From the NCBI GenBank assembly GCA_011316305.1, contig SAUG01000023.1, positions 27,869-91,868 on the forward strand: DNA of 64,000 nt, read 5' to 3'. The first letter of the stretch is position 1, and every line of letters starts with the position of its first letter. This document shows, piece by piece, positions 45,257 to 57,363 of the stretch. The position numbers and the translations under genes are program-made. The notes under the pieces were generated by a model, which saw only the letters and a list, made by a program, of their open reading frames with translations, was not told the origin of the DNA and searched no databases. The DNA is from Rusavskia elegans (taxonomy: Eukaryota > Ascomycota > Lecanoromycetes > Teloschistales > Teloschistaceae).

Positions 45257-48200
45257 ATGTCTGATACTAGCGATGATAGTACTGCCGCCGAGAAGGCTGA
45301 TTTCATCTATGACCTGCGTCATTTGATCTCCGAAGTCCATGCTTCAGGATCATTCGCAGCTTTCGGGACCATCGACTCGTTTGTCAACCCTGGAATCTTT
45401 ATCGACCCAATCGGCATCGTGCGACTTCCGCTGTCTGAGGATGATGCCCACGCTCTTGCACAGACAAGTCACAAAGCACCCTTCGGCAAAGGAAACGAAA
45501 CGCTCGTCGATGAATCCGTTCGAAAGACATGGCAAATCGATGCTGCCAATGTTCGAATCCTTAACAACGCTTGGCAACCTTGTCTGGATCAGATTCTTGA
45601 ACGTGTGACTGAGGGGCTCGGGATCGCTGGCGGACCCTCAAGTATTCGAGCGGAACTGTACAAAATGCTACTCTACGAAGAAGGGGCCATGTTCAAGCCA
45701 CATCAGGAGTGTGTCACCTCTTGGGACTCATCCAGCACGAAGACTAACGTATGGCAGTACTGAGAAGGTTCCAGGTATGTTTGGGACACTCATCATCTGT
45801 CTCCCGTCCGAGCACACAGGCGGGGCCGTATGCCTCCGCCATGGATCCAAATCAGAGCGGTTCGACAGTAGCGGCAACTCAGCCTTCGGGGCCTCTTATC
45901 TCACATGGTTCGTGCCTAGTGCCATCCCTATTCTTAAACAATGCTCATCAAATGGCAGGTATGCAGATGTCGTTCACGAGGTAGGCAGACCTTCCAGTAA
46001 CTGATTCAGAACTCGAGCTTATTCTCATCTGGACAGATTGAGCCGATCCAAACGGGGTGCCGATGGGTACTCGCATACAATCTCATCAACCATGCTCCAG
46101 GTCCACCTCGATCAGCCTCAGCTCTTGACGCGCGAATTGGCCAATTCACCCAAGCACTGACGAGATGGCAAGGTCTGCAAGATGAACCTCATTACCTCGT
46201 TTATCCTCTGGATCATCAATATACGGATCGGGGCTTGAAGCTAGCTCACCTCAAAGGGGACGACTTCTACCGGGCTCGTCACGTCGCTCAGAGCTGCGAG
46301 ACCCACGGCAAATACTACATGTTCCTTGGCAATATGGAGATGTGCATTACCAACCAGAACGCCGAAGAAGAAATGGAAGACGAGGCTGTGCTATCACTAG
46401 ATCACCTTGTAGACCCTCAAGGCTTCGATCTACTCATCGGCTCCACCGTTCGTATCTCGACCGACAATCTCCTGCACGGCGAATCATATGAGGATAGGGA
46501 GCCGGATGCTCAGCGCGGAGGGAATTATCTAGGAAACCAATACGCAGAGATTGATCAGTTTTTCAAAGACAGCGTAAGCGTAGCAGCGAACAAACTGAGG
46601 AAGCGGACTGAATGGTTGAATAGACTCTGATCATTGTCCCAAGCCATTGTATACTCGGTTTCTTGCTGGGTAGAACCTTCACGCTTCACTCTCTGGCTCG
46701 TTTAACGACGAGACTTCGAGGCTTCATCGGACAAGCTGGAGACTCGAATTTTCGGGGCCTTTTGCTTCAAGTCTGCCAATCAGTCCTAGGGCGCGACTAC
46801 ACGAACGACGAAGACAGAGATCTATGCCTCGGTCCAGTGGCCGTGAGTGCCGCTTTCCTCAAGAATCCTGACCTCTTCAACGCTGTTGCAAGTCAGATCA
46901 AAGGCAGCCTTGAGAAGAATTATTATTCTGCATTGGGAGGGTTGATTTGCTTTGACGGTCCGTCCGTACAGGAAAATGAGTACACTTCCCCAATGCCTTC
47001 ATCAAAATACTACTAAGTCTCTTGATTCTAGTATCAACACAGCTATCATAAAATGCGGAAAGATTTATCAGATTCATGAAAACCTCAATGCGTTCCGCGA
47101 TGGCTTCTTCAACGGACATCCGAACCGGTCGGACCAGCTGCAAGTAAACAGCTTGAAGAGATGGCTTGATACTCTACTGTATAGCTGCCTCTATAACTCT
47201 GAGCAGGTCTGCGAGCAAGACGCAAGTACACTAGTCAAAATTATTGTTGAACGCGAGGGTGCCCCATTCAGTCAGCAGTAAGTCACATCTTATCCAAGCT
47301 ACAGCCCTTGCCTTCTGGAATTTTTCATCAACATCCACCCAAGAGTCCGGGGGCCACTACTTTTTTGACCGCAGAACTCGACCGCTATCATTTCCAAAAC
47401 ATTAAATCAAACACTAATGCATTTCATAGTGTTCTCTACCAAGGCGTCAGGATCTTCATAGAACGCTCCCGGAACAACAATCTCTTGATCAACCCCCTAG
47501 TGGTCGAACTTCTCTCGCAGTCGAACCATCAAGGTCTTTCGAAAATCTACCTCGAGACTCTCCTTCGCAATATCGTCGAATCTGCGGTCTCCAACTTCAA
47601 TCTCTGCCAATACGCCACATATACCGCATCCCTCATTTCTCCAAATCAATCCCAATCTTCCAGCAGAAGCCGCGGACAAGAAGCAAGCGAAATATCAAGC
47701 AGACTCACAGGGCCGATCAAAGCTTTCTACGAATACGCCAGCGCCTGCAAACAAGATCTGCCAGCTCAACTACTTCAAAGAATCCAAGCCACCGCTTCGG
47801 AACTTACAGCAGAACAGTCAAATGGCTTCCTAATCTCATTCTTGTCGGAGCTGATGCCCGTCGCAGACACTTCGTTCAATGAAGCCCAATCCTGTATCCG
47901 CTCACTCATCTTCCTATACATCATCCGCACAGTAGGCCACGAGCCAAAGAAACCGACCAACTGGGCCCGTCTCGAGGAGATGTCCACTTGCTCTTACGCA
48001 TGTGATAATTGTTCGAAAATGAATACTTTCTTGAAGGATCCGGAGGCTAGCTACCATGCTTTGGGCGACGGGAATTACCATCTGCAATCCCACTTTCACG
48101 ATTTCAAATACTTCGATGTCAAGAAGAAGCAAACGTGGAACCCCGTCGGTGTCACTAAAACCAATAAGTGGTGGGAAGAAAAGCATCCGAAATGGCAGAG

Positions 48201-48420
48201 TCGCGCCGAGAAGGTTTTGGGAGCGATAAAGAAGCTCCCGCAGGATAGATTGAAGGAGTGTCTTAGGGATGAATATGATTGGGTCATGGATCTGAGGATG
48301 GTCAAGATTGTGGACGACGCTGTTGCTGACGACGCTATTCAAAGCGATAAGGAAGGAACGGGGTATTCTAAGACTGGGCCTTCCGTGCCACAGAAACGAA
48401 GAAGGGAGAATTCGGAATAG
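45257..48420 (+). CDS. Large 2OG-Fe(II) oxygenase-like protein (P4H-type domain plus long C-terminus)
   Basis: Supported exons are 45257-45708, 45758-45907, 45959-45980, 46037-46573, 46624-46961, 47032-47277 and a last exon ending at 48420, about 940 aa in all. Splicing intron 1 creates the iron motif H149-x-D151 (PHQDTEKVPG). Splicing introns 2 and 3 creates WYADVVHEIEPIQTG with the distal His, then GCRWVLAYNL with the likely 2-oxoglutarate Arg. These are the marks of a prolyl-4-hydroxylase-like dioxygenase. The apparent stop at 46628 lies inside an intron (GTAAGC donor at 46574). The junction after 47277 is unresolved; an acceptor at 47345 keeps frame but is weak. The C-terminal 550 residues match nothing I know and end in a basic KRRR motif. 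The substrate is unknown. Confidence 0.72.
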
Positions 48421-49256
48421 GTAGGGACAGTATACCAGGCCATTGATAGGTGTATTAGGCGAGTAGGGGGGTAAACCGGGTCTTTATACCTTCGGGTTCT
48501 AGCAGGCTACGTAAGAGAGTGATACTCGATTACTCCTTCCCCGGTCTTTTGTCGCCAAAACATTGCTTAGAGCTTGCTCCCCTCGCTCCATCAGTAGCCC
48601 ACAAAGAAATGGGGTATCGACGGAGGTCTATAGATGATGCCGAGCATAATATATAAGGATATCAAGTTCATCGTCTAGCGTTCTGCGACGGTATTCGATA
48701 TGACCAACGCCCAAGGTTTCGAACATACCAATAAGAATTGTGTGCCGATAACTATCGAAGTATTGATAGACAATTGGTTCATCTAGTGAATGGAATATCG
48801 AACCGTCGTTCGTTCCAGAGCTCAATTGCTGACCTGGAAATGTCGATCCGTATGCACTGGCTTCGGACAATGCCGTGCACTGCAGGGCTCGGGTGCGCCT
48901 GCATGTAGCGTCATGTTTGCATCCATGTATGGCTCGCAGTCGTTATCTGCGTAAGGGCTATTAAATGGTACGCTTAGTGTGTAGGCCTTAGACGTTGCAT
49001 ACGGGAAGAATGCAAACCTGCACTGTTATTACCGTGTCCACGATAGCCCATCGTAAGTACATCAAAACAAGGCAATCTAAACACAATATACTGGCATTCC
49101 CACACAGACATGGCAGTAGAAAACGGACGATAAGATAGACCTGTCCTCTATTGCACGAATTTTTAAAGTATATGAAATCACCGTCAGTACGTCGAGATAA
49201 ATGGTACATTAAGACGAATGTAGGGAAAAGACATAGAAACAACCTCAATTCCGTCT
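48421..49256. other. Intergenic, nothing firm
   Basis: An 80-codon minus-strand frame at 48870-48628 has plausible composition but no support otherwise. Confidence 0.45.
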
Positions 49257-49612
49257 TCACAGAAGTGTCACCATGATGATTACGAGCAGAGCCGATTTCA
49301 ACGACCATGGCTCATCCTGCTCACCGCCACCCGTAAACGATTCGACAGCCGTCGCACTCGCAGCCGTGATCAGCGTCGCGGTCTGGTTCGTGCTCAATAC
49401 ATTCGCTGGGACAATGTTACCGTTGTCAGGCGCGCAAGTCAGATATGCGCAAGCCGCGGCCCCTGTACGACAGTGTCGATTAGTAGATACACATACGACT
49501 TGATGATGAGTGAAGGGGGCGAATGTCAAGGGGAAATGAGAAGAAAGGGCCGCGGGAACAGAGAAATGCAGAAAGCGAAACCCACAATTAAAATCGTCGC
49601 CTTCCCACGCAT
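49257..49612 (-). CDS. Possible small secreted or membrane-anchored protein
   Basis: The C-terminal exon (to 49257) reads ACAYLTCAPDNGN, then a Thr/Ala-rich segment and a hydrophobic tail SALLVIIMVTLL, the pattern of a GPI-anchored or tail-anchored small protein. A signal-like start (MRGKATILIVGFAFCISLF) lies at 49612. Joining them needs an intron of about 34-37 nt with a GTATGT donor, CTAAT branch site and TACAG acceptor, unusually short for a fungus. Alternative frames are open across the same region. The product is uncertain. Confidence 0.3.
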
Positions 49613-50590
49613 GCTTATGGCAGTTAACGAGGTTCTTATTGGCAGCAGTGTCGGAGCAGCCGCCAGTATTGGCGGAAGCAATGCGGTCTCGCTGGAAAGG
49701 CCAGGTCTTACTCCAGATCTCGAGGAGCTGAGTCTGGCTTTGACTGAACGACACGGGGATATAAGGGCTCAGACTTGCCGCGCAATTAGGGTAGCCGACG
49801 ATAGCAGATTCGTTTTTGCCTTTGAGAGCGCCTTAATGACTACTGTTGCCGAGTTAATCGCTATGGTTATTGAGGATCCGAGGGAGGGAATATTCCTATA
49901 ATACGGAATATAGAGCTATTGAGCCAGAAGTTTGTTTTCTAACACTGCTGCCCAAATTCGGCAACTTGGCTCGCTCCTTCAATACCAAAAGGACCGGTTG
50001 GAAACCTTCCGAGCTACAGGGAGTCTTTCAGGAAATCTCGAGGCTATGGCCAACATAGACGGTAATTTGGATAATCTGACGGCAGAGTTGGAACAGTTGC
50101 TTGTCCTTACCAAGGACCTTTTTCCGAACAGACAACATATCTACCATCTGGACCGCAGCTCGGTTCTTCTTGCGCTGATGGGAAGGGCATCACGGATGAA
50201 TCAAACGCTAACATAAATGATCGCTTGGATCGAGGCAATTGGAATCTCGGAAGCGAACTGGGAAAAAAGTGAAGCTGAAGTGAGATTCCGAGGATCAAAA
50301 ATACCACATATGAAGAGAGATAAGATTTTGCATACTACCACTCTTCTTTATCTTTCGTACCCAGGTGTTTGCCGTGGTACTTGAACTCGAATAAAGCTCT
50401 TCGCGATAAGATTTTTTCTCAAGCCGTGTATATGCATTGAATGTCGTTGATATCTTATCGTGACGACCTACTTTGATATCAAAGCTTGTTGACAAAATGT
50501 ATTTTCATGTCTTGCCATTCCGTTGAGGTCGCTTGATGATTCCGTGTCGGACAGTCCTACGACCTGGCCAAGGCCTTGGTACTCCTTCGA
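49613..50590. other. Intergenic, one unexplained helical frame
   Basis: A plus-strand frame at 49932-50216 (94 codons) is Leu-rich and helical (NLDNLTAELEQLLVL) and could be a scrap of a larger gene. I cannot identify it. No other feature was seen. Confidence 0.4.
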
Positions 50591-52464
50591 CTAAGACGCA
50601 TTCCTAGTCATCCTCTCTCGGACCTTGACTTGGAACTTCTCCTGATACATGAATACGTCATCGTAGACTGTCCATTCCTCCTCCGGATTGATGAGTATGA
50701 AGTCAAACCGTAATACGAGCTCAGGTATCAGCGTGTTGAGCATTATAAGTGCAATGTTCCGTCCAATACAGTTTCGAGGGCCACGCCCAAACTAGAATCG
50801 AACAGAGACCGTCAGTGTTGGTAAATTACAGCTTGGTCGTTCTCAAATTCCAGAGTCTGGGGGTAAAAAGGTCACTGACTGAGAGAAAGTACTGGTCCAT
50901 CTGTGTAACGGTCTCATGATTGCCCAACCAGCGCTCGGGTTTGAAACCATCAGCGTCCAGCCCAAAGACACCGCGGTTCGCATGGGCGACATATGGGTTG
51001 ATGCCGACGACCGTCTGAGAGACGTCAGTCAGGAGATTTTAAGCAAACGAGGTAGATATAGTCATACCCCAGCAGGGAAGAATTGATTAGCTATAGTCAA
51101 ACCCTCCTCGGGAACCACTCTTAGAAAATTGTTCCCAAGACCTGGGAACACCCTCATGGATTCCTTTATGACGGCTTGCAAGTAAGGCAAGTCTTGAGCT
51201 TCTGTCATCGAGATTACCATCTCTCCTGTCTTTGGCTCTTTAGCTGCAGCCCATGCATCCAACTCGTCACGAAGTCGAGCCAGGACACGTGGATTTCGCC
51301 AGAGATAGTAGACTGCAGCATTCAGGCTCGCCGTACTAGTGTCTGCGCCAGCTCCTATATTAGGTATCATCATGTAGGTCACGTCATTGCGGGTGAAGTT
51401 AGATGGATTCCTCAGGTGTGTCTCCTGCCACATGGTGACGAAACTATGGGGTCTCTGGTGACCATTTGCGAAACTTGACTGCTCGCTGACTGATGAGTCC
51501 AGACACTCGTCCATTTTCTTCATGGCGTCTTCACCGATGCTTTTAAGATGAAGAAGACCCTTATTTCCGCCAGGCGTGAGTGCTTGTAAAAGTCGAATGA
51601 TCACGGGATGCCATTCGACGAACACACCGACAACCATACCATATCGACCGAACGTTGCAAGCGTCTCAGCAAGCCCGTTGACATCGCTATTATTTTCCAG
51701 GCAGCCGAAGACTTGGCCAAACTAAGACGGCGTTAATAGCAAAATCATGACTCTCGAGAAAGACCTCCACTAACAGTGATGTTAGCTAAAGCGTCGTATA
51801 CATAGAATTTTATCGTCTGGCATAGATCAAACGGACTGTCCCCCTCCGAGTTCGCTTGATGTGTAAGCTTGTCGAAGAAAAGCCGAGACACATGGTCGAT
51901 TCGATAAGCAACCTTGTTAACGGCACTCGTAGTATAAAACTCGTTGGCTTGACGACGTCTCTCCAGATGTTGCTGGTTGTCTCTTATAGTAAACAGACCG
52001 TCCGGCTCGCCTGGAGCCGTGAATACATGATACCATTGCGCCTACAATTGACCTAAGCACTTTCTTCGAGAGAGGGGTCCAGTATGATCAAAGAACCTTC
52101 TCCAATTGATTCCTAGATCGGAAGATGACTTTTGCTGCTTCGGGGTCATCAATACTGTATTCGTTGGGTGCGATGCGTACGATTGAACCTGGACTCGATG
52201 TTAAAGACAGCAAATAGCAGGGCTACCGCAAGCCCTACCGTAACGTCTATGCAGAGCAACGATTATCCTATGCCAGTTTCGGGATGTGACTGCTCTCCAA
52301 AGCCAAAAGCGTGTGTATCTCGCAAGCCAAGGGCCAGGCACTTTTCTCAGGGGACTGTTGTACTCGAGGTATACTGCTCTCAGAGAATACGCAACAAGGA
52401 CTGTAAAAAGACCGGACAAGACAAAATACAACGACCCCGTTCCGGACTGTTTGTCCATCGCCAT
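50591..52464 (-). CDS. Cytochrome P450 (intact, six exons)
   Basis: Exons 52464-52239, 52188-52097, 52041-51775, 51721-51068, 51014-50880 and 50791-50591 give 524 aa. All five introns are 46-87 nt with GT-AG ends and every phase agrees. An N-terminal anchor (about 12-30) is followed by the Pro hinge LRKVPGPWLARYTR. The I-helix is GAGADTST (about 318-325), the K-helix ExxR is E382-R385 and the PERW motif follows near 437. The heme loop FGRGPRNCIGR contains C466. All hallmarks are canonical, unlike the DIT2-like P450 upstream. It resembles the microsomal monooxygenases of fungal secondary metabolism (a pisatin-demethylase/benzoate-hydroxylase-like look). It is isolated, with repeats on one side and no obvious partner gene, so its pathway is unknown. 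Confidence 0.92.
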
Positions 52465-53280
52465 ACTGCAACGAAACAGGAGCGACAGTAAGGGCGATTG
52501 CCTGCCGGTAAAAGGTCTTGCGCTTGCCCGCTGCAATTTCGTCTTTTACATTGAGGTCATCGATCGATGTGGACGTCGATGCGAGATACAGTGGACCCCC
52601 TCATATAATATGGAGATCGAGGACCCCGCTCCTAGTTCTTAGGACGCTTGGTGGTGGGTGGAGATGCATGCACGACGGCCCATTTTCATGCGTGTTGTGT
52701 GCATGCCAAGCTAACTTCTGACTGCAGGCGCCAGCGCGAATTGGACCCCTAAAGCAGCATAATGCTGCCCTCAGTACGCCTTGGCCAATCACATACCGTC
52801 GAGTAAAAGCCATGGATTTCGCGACTGAGCGTGCAAGTACATCAGGGCTACCATTCCCTTTCCAAAAAATACGCGATTGATCGTTTCTTACCTCTCAGCC
52901 TTTAACGAGGTCGTGGATAAAAAGTATTTTCCTGTTTGGCAGTTTTGTGAGCCACGTCCTCGGTGACCGCCAATGGCACAAATAGAGACTGCGTGAATGG
53001 TCTCAGTTCGAAATGTAGACCGGTCGAAGCCAATTACCATCGCGAAGTCCACTATATAGGCGGTCGGTAAGGTATAAAGTGCCTTCGTCCTTCGGCCAGC
53101 AAGTCTTGGTGGACCAGGTATATGTTGAGACAATTCATTTACAATTCGAAATATATAAGGAAAAAGAATCGAAAACTAAAAGATTTACGAGATGATATAC
53201 AGCGAGAATTAACTAAGTTAAAGATAATTTAATAAATTAATCAATGATAGATAATTTAGAATATCGAAGATCAGCTCCAG
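52465..53280. other. Intergenic, ends in AT-rich stretch
   Basis: No gene was recognised. 53140-53275 is strongly AT-rich, consistent with old repeat-induced point mutation, and abuts the tandem repeat. Confidence 0.5.
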
Positions 53281-53720
53281 ATGATGTTGCATCAGCAGTC
53301 TGACATGCAGGTCGACGTACACTTACGGTACAGTTTGCGGGCCAAGACTGTTGTAGAGGATATGACCCTAAGTTTCATGTACTTCTCTTCACTTATTCCC
53401 TTCTTCCATTTCCTCTCTTCACGTCAAGAGGCCTTGCTGTCAGCTGCAATAATGTCGCATCAGCCGTCTGACATGCAGATGGGCATACGTCAACGGTACA
53501 GCTTGGTGGCCAAAACTTTTGTGGAGGGTATGACAAGACGGTTTCATATACTCCTCTTCGCGTATTCCTCTTTCCATTCCTCTCTTTACGTCAAGAGGCC
53601 TTGCAGTCAGCTGCAATGATGTCGCATCAGCCGTCTGACATATAGATCGACACGGTACAGCTTAGGGGCCAAGACTGTTGTGGAGGGTTGCAGCTGTATG
53701 ACGTCGCCTCAGCGGTCCAG
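53281..53720. repeat. Tandem repeat, about 167-bp unit
   Basis: Units begin at 53281, 53449 and 53616 with ATGATGTNGCATCAGCNGTC. Copies 1 and 2 are full length and share the CGTCAAGAGGCCTTG end. Copy 3 keeps only the first half, and a shortened fourth start (GTCGCCTCAGCGGTCC) lies near 53700. Confidence 0.82.
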
Positions 53721-53991
53721 ATTGGAGTGATCAAATAGCCGACGGTCATAATCCACTACGCGCGTCCCCTCGCTTGGAGTCACCTGATGTCGACACGATC
53801 GTCAGTATCATATTTCGGATTTGCAGATAGGTACCTCCTTTCTTTACATGGATTGGATGAGCCTTCGGACCTACGTGCTTGAACGATGACTTCTGACAGC
53901 TGGGCAGACGTCAGATAACAGCTGTCAAGTGTTGGTCTTCAAGGAGGCGGGAGAAGCCTCCGAACGGAGTGAATTGGAAGCGAATAATGGG

Positions 53992-53999
53992 TATAAGTA
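53992..53999 (+). promoter_or_regulatory. Possible TATA box of the Cys-rich peptide gene
   Basis: TATAAGTA lies about 112 bp before the start codon at 54111. A second TATATATA at 54061 is probably within the leader. Position and sequence are the only support. Confidence 0.4.
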
Positions 54000-54110
54000 G
54001 AGGCTGGTTCTCCCCAGAACCAGGAAGCACTTCAGTACACTCTCCCATCCACAGAACATCTATATATACCAGCCAGAAAACCAAAAGACTTTCCAGCACA
54101 CTCTCCAAAA

Positions 54111-54568
54111 ATGTATACCAAAGTCTTCGCCATCGCCTCCCTCCTTCTGTTCACCCCCACGGTCATCGCTATGCCCCAAGGCTCGGCTCCGTATGTACAT
54201 TTCCCTCTTCTCACGAACTGCTGTCCTGCTCATGAACCATATTTCATGAACATCGTCCTATCCCAGCCTTTCACACGCGCCCTATATATCTTGACGGCAC
54301 CTACTCAGTAGAGGATCAATACTGACTCCAAACTCTCCATAGAGCCCCTGAGACCCCCGTTAGTGCCGGCGCCGCGGAAGCCGAAGCCTTGCTCGCGAGC
54401 CTGTCCGGCACCTCCGGCGGAGATCTAGCCAAAAGGGCCTGCAACTCTAAAGGCTGCAACACTTGCAAGGAGCAATGCTGTGCGAATCCCTATGGCACCA
54501 ACCTGGGATGTGGTCTGTGTGTCTTGGGGTGCCCGGGCGCATACGGGTGCAACGGGATGTGTAAGTAG
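54111..54568 (+). CDS. Kex2-processed precursor of a 10-cysteine peptide
   Basis: Exon 1 54111-54190 and exon 2 54343-54568 (phase 2) give 101 aa. A signal peptide (1-20, cleavage after VIA) precedes an acidic, Ala/Glu-rich pro-region (21-56) and a dibasic K57-R58 Kex2 site. The mature peptide is residues 59-101, 43 aa, with ten cysteines including a CC pair and Gly-rich spacing (CGLCVLGC near its centre), implying five disulfides in a compact fold. Secreted fungal antimicrobial, defensin-like and effector peptides share this design, but the spacing does not match a family I can name. A TATA box and a CA-rich leader support real expression. The 152-nt intron is long for this locus. Its activity, if any, is unknown. 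Confidence 0.82.
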
Positions 54569-55373
54569 TGAGTAGTCAGGAAGGAAGTTGGAAAATGGTA
54601 AACGGGGGCAAACGTGCACTGGATGGGCGTGGACTTTTCGAGGGTTTCTGAGATTGATGGTAGTGATATGATACTGTCTTTACCGTGGCAGGAATTAATG
54701 ATCAAACACATTCATTAAGAATTTTGACCGAACTATTCTCTCCGCGGTAGCAGCCTATTGCAGAAAGGTCCTTTACTCCAGAAACACGCAGAGTGCTTTT
54801 GCCGGCCGTCAACGACCTCGACTCCTTAAGTTATAATCTATTACATTTAGGTACATTCATGTTCTTAGGCCTGTTCAATAGCGAATGTATATTGTGTTTC
54901 CCACCTGTCGGTTCATCTGAACTCCATTTCTCGAATCGTTTATCGCAGTATAAACGGACGCAGCAGGCCGCACTTCGGAATAACGAATGTCCGACCTTGG
55001 GATATATTACGTTTGGCAATACCAGCATAGATACTTCCTACAATAACGGCGATAAAATTTTTCTATAGACCTCTGGTCTACAATTAGACTGGCCACTTCG
55101 GGTCGGATTTCCGTCGAATCCTCGAATCGGATCCAGGTTTCGAATGGGGTCGGATTTTAAATTAGAATTCGAAAATCGGATCGAGTTCTAAAATAGAATC
55201 TATAATCCGATCCGGATCCGATCCGATTATATATTTAATTAATTAAATTGGTTTTTAATATTTAAAAATGATTATTTAAATTAAAATTTTATAGATAATA
55301 CTAGAAAGTGAAATAATTAAGTAACTAAAAATAGATAATTAACTATTCAAATATAGATGGCTATAAAAATAGT
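54569..55373. other. AT-rich, gene-free block (RIP-like)
   Basis: 54721-55370 contains no gene. 55100-55240 shows repeated TCGGAT/GATCCGA-type words around oligo-A/T, and 55220-55370 is almost entirely A/T. This looks like an old repeat eroded by C-to-T mutation. Confidence 0.55.
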
Positions 55374-56007
55374 TTGGCGAAGGCCAAGGGCCGAGATCCT
55401 TTCAACTACAACCAGACTCAGGGTATCTCGGATTTCTTAACCACAGCTTTCAGTCCAGATAAAGACCACCAAGGTCGCCGTCAAGATCTGTCGAAGGATT
55501 TTGGGCGGTTCCCAGGCAGCTGGACCCTGCCCGTCTGCCATGCTTCAACCTGGGGGTACGTACAACTCACCGCAATGAGGCTTGTTCGCAATCCACGACT
55601 GCCCAGGTCCTCTTCTATACAAAGTCAATGCTAACCGCAACCCTTGACAGCAAAGGCTGGAACTGGGATTGCACCGGTAAAGACAATAAAATCCGAGGAT
55701 CCGGTGTGACGCACCCACCGTGCATGTGTGGTAAGTCCGCCTTCTAAAACCTTACACTACAACCCGGTCTTCAATCCTACAGATCAAGCTTCCCGACTGA
55801 CAAATATCTGCGAGTTAGGACCGCAAGCACTCGAAGACATACGACTGGGCCAAAGCAGCTGGCTTATCTGGTTTCGAGACATTCTGGCACCGATGCAAGA
55901 AAACGCTCACGACGGTTAGACCGCCGTTTGAGTGGCCGGAGGGTGTGACCTTTGTCGATTATCCGACCAATGATGGTGACGAGGTCCACAAGATTGAGAA
56001 GCCATGA
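55374..56007 (+). pseudogene. Truncated secreted-type protein gene
   Basis: Coding sense starts abruptly beside the AT-rich block: DPFNYNQTQGISDFLTTAFS to about 55555. A clean GTACGT donor and GACAG acceptor lead to 55651, giving WGSKGWNWDCTGKDNKIRGS and HPPCMCG up to 55730. The last part, TFWHRCKKTL to EWPEGVTFVDYPTNDGDEV, ends in TGA at 56005-56007. It follows an intron whose phase I could not reconcile with the exon before it. No start codon or signal peptide remains in frame. It reads like a secreted fungal protein of unknown function that lost its 5' end and perhaps picked up a frameshift. Confidence 0.55.
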
Positions 56008-57363
56008 ACGGTAGATGGATGATGGATGGCGACGAAGCACAGGAGATCAAGCAGGGCTTCAGGATGAAGTTATCGGAGGACAAGTAACAGTCTTTGGCAT
56101 GAGCATCGTTTCCAATACACAGGTCAAGCCGCCCCAAGTGCTTTTGATAGATAGTGGCGTTATGGAGTTGATGGCAATTTTTACTACCACTTGGCTTGGC
56201 CTTTGCTCATGACTCAAAATTTGGAATCCAATGTCCGAGCATACACCCAAGATCCACCATACCCCTAAAAGCACTCCTTATCCAAATCCCCCACCCTTCT
56301 CCTTCCGAAAAACAAACCCAGAACGTCAAAAAGCCAAACCACAGGCATCGCAATCTAATCCTCCAACTCCCCCATCATACTCCCATCATACACCCATCCC
56401 TTCACCTCACCAACCTACCAACCTATCGACTTGAGCATCCCATACCCATTAAATTAACTTATCACCTCTTATACCATATCCGTTAAATCCGCCAGGCAAA
56501 TCCTAAGTACCTTAAAAATGAAACCATAACGGACAAAGATAATAGATCAGAGAACACCGATGATATATCACCACGCTGAGTAGAAATCACTAATCCATTG
56601 CGGCCGACACATCTGGTGGTAGACGTATATCGCTTACCGACAATTTTTTATTCTCGATTTTGTGGGGTTTTATTTAGTAGGTATATTAGTAAATTTGTTG
56701 TCTGCGAGACGAAATAGGGGTGTGGTTGGGTTTTTGGTGGTTATGCGGGATGCGATGAGATCGCAATGTCGAGTCCTATAGATATGTAGTTTATGAAGTT
56801 GATAATTTTGGAGCTGGGGACTACTGGTAGATTAGATGTAGGGAAAGAGAGGGAAGGTTATGTTTGTTGGTGTTGGTATTGATGTTGGTGGATGGCGGGG
56901 GAGGGGAGGGGAGGGAAGGGAGGGGGGGTGTATACCATCGCTTTCTCCTCGATTTTCTAGATAACTACCAGCTTTCCCCAAATAACATCATCCTTATACG
57001 AAGATGAATTTGTACACAGCGTTAGTTATCTTTACCAGTATGGAAAACTATAGTTATTATTAGGATTTTGTTTTCCTCGGTGAGTGGGTCGTGAGTCCTC
57101 AGTGGGGATTTAAGGGTTATTATAGGATTTGGATGACTGGATGTTCTACGTATGGGGTAGGTTGGTGAGTGTAGGGTTGGATATAGGTTGCTTCTTTGTT
57201 TTTGATTTCTTTTTTCTAAATTCCATTTATTGTATCCATCGTTCTGTTAGCTAACTGTTCCGTTATCACCAAATTTAAGAATTTCCAACGAATGGATTGA
57301 CCAAAGAAAGCCAGCACAAATATCTGCAGGGATAATCTCCTGGGGAGAAACTTTGTTAAACCG
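56008..57363. other. Gene-free, skewed composition
   Basis: 56260-56480 is C/A-rich on the plus strand. 56880-56935 is a G/A purine tract (repeated GGGGA). No coding region or RNA gene was recognised. Confidence 0.5.

Noticed and set aside
46235..46630. Frame ending at 46630 as the end of the oxygenase gene
   Set aside because: A GTAAGC donor at 46574 and an AATAG acceptor at 46623 continue the coding frame into TLIIVPSHC and beyond, so the stop is intronic.
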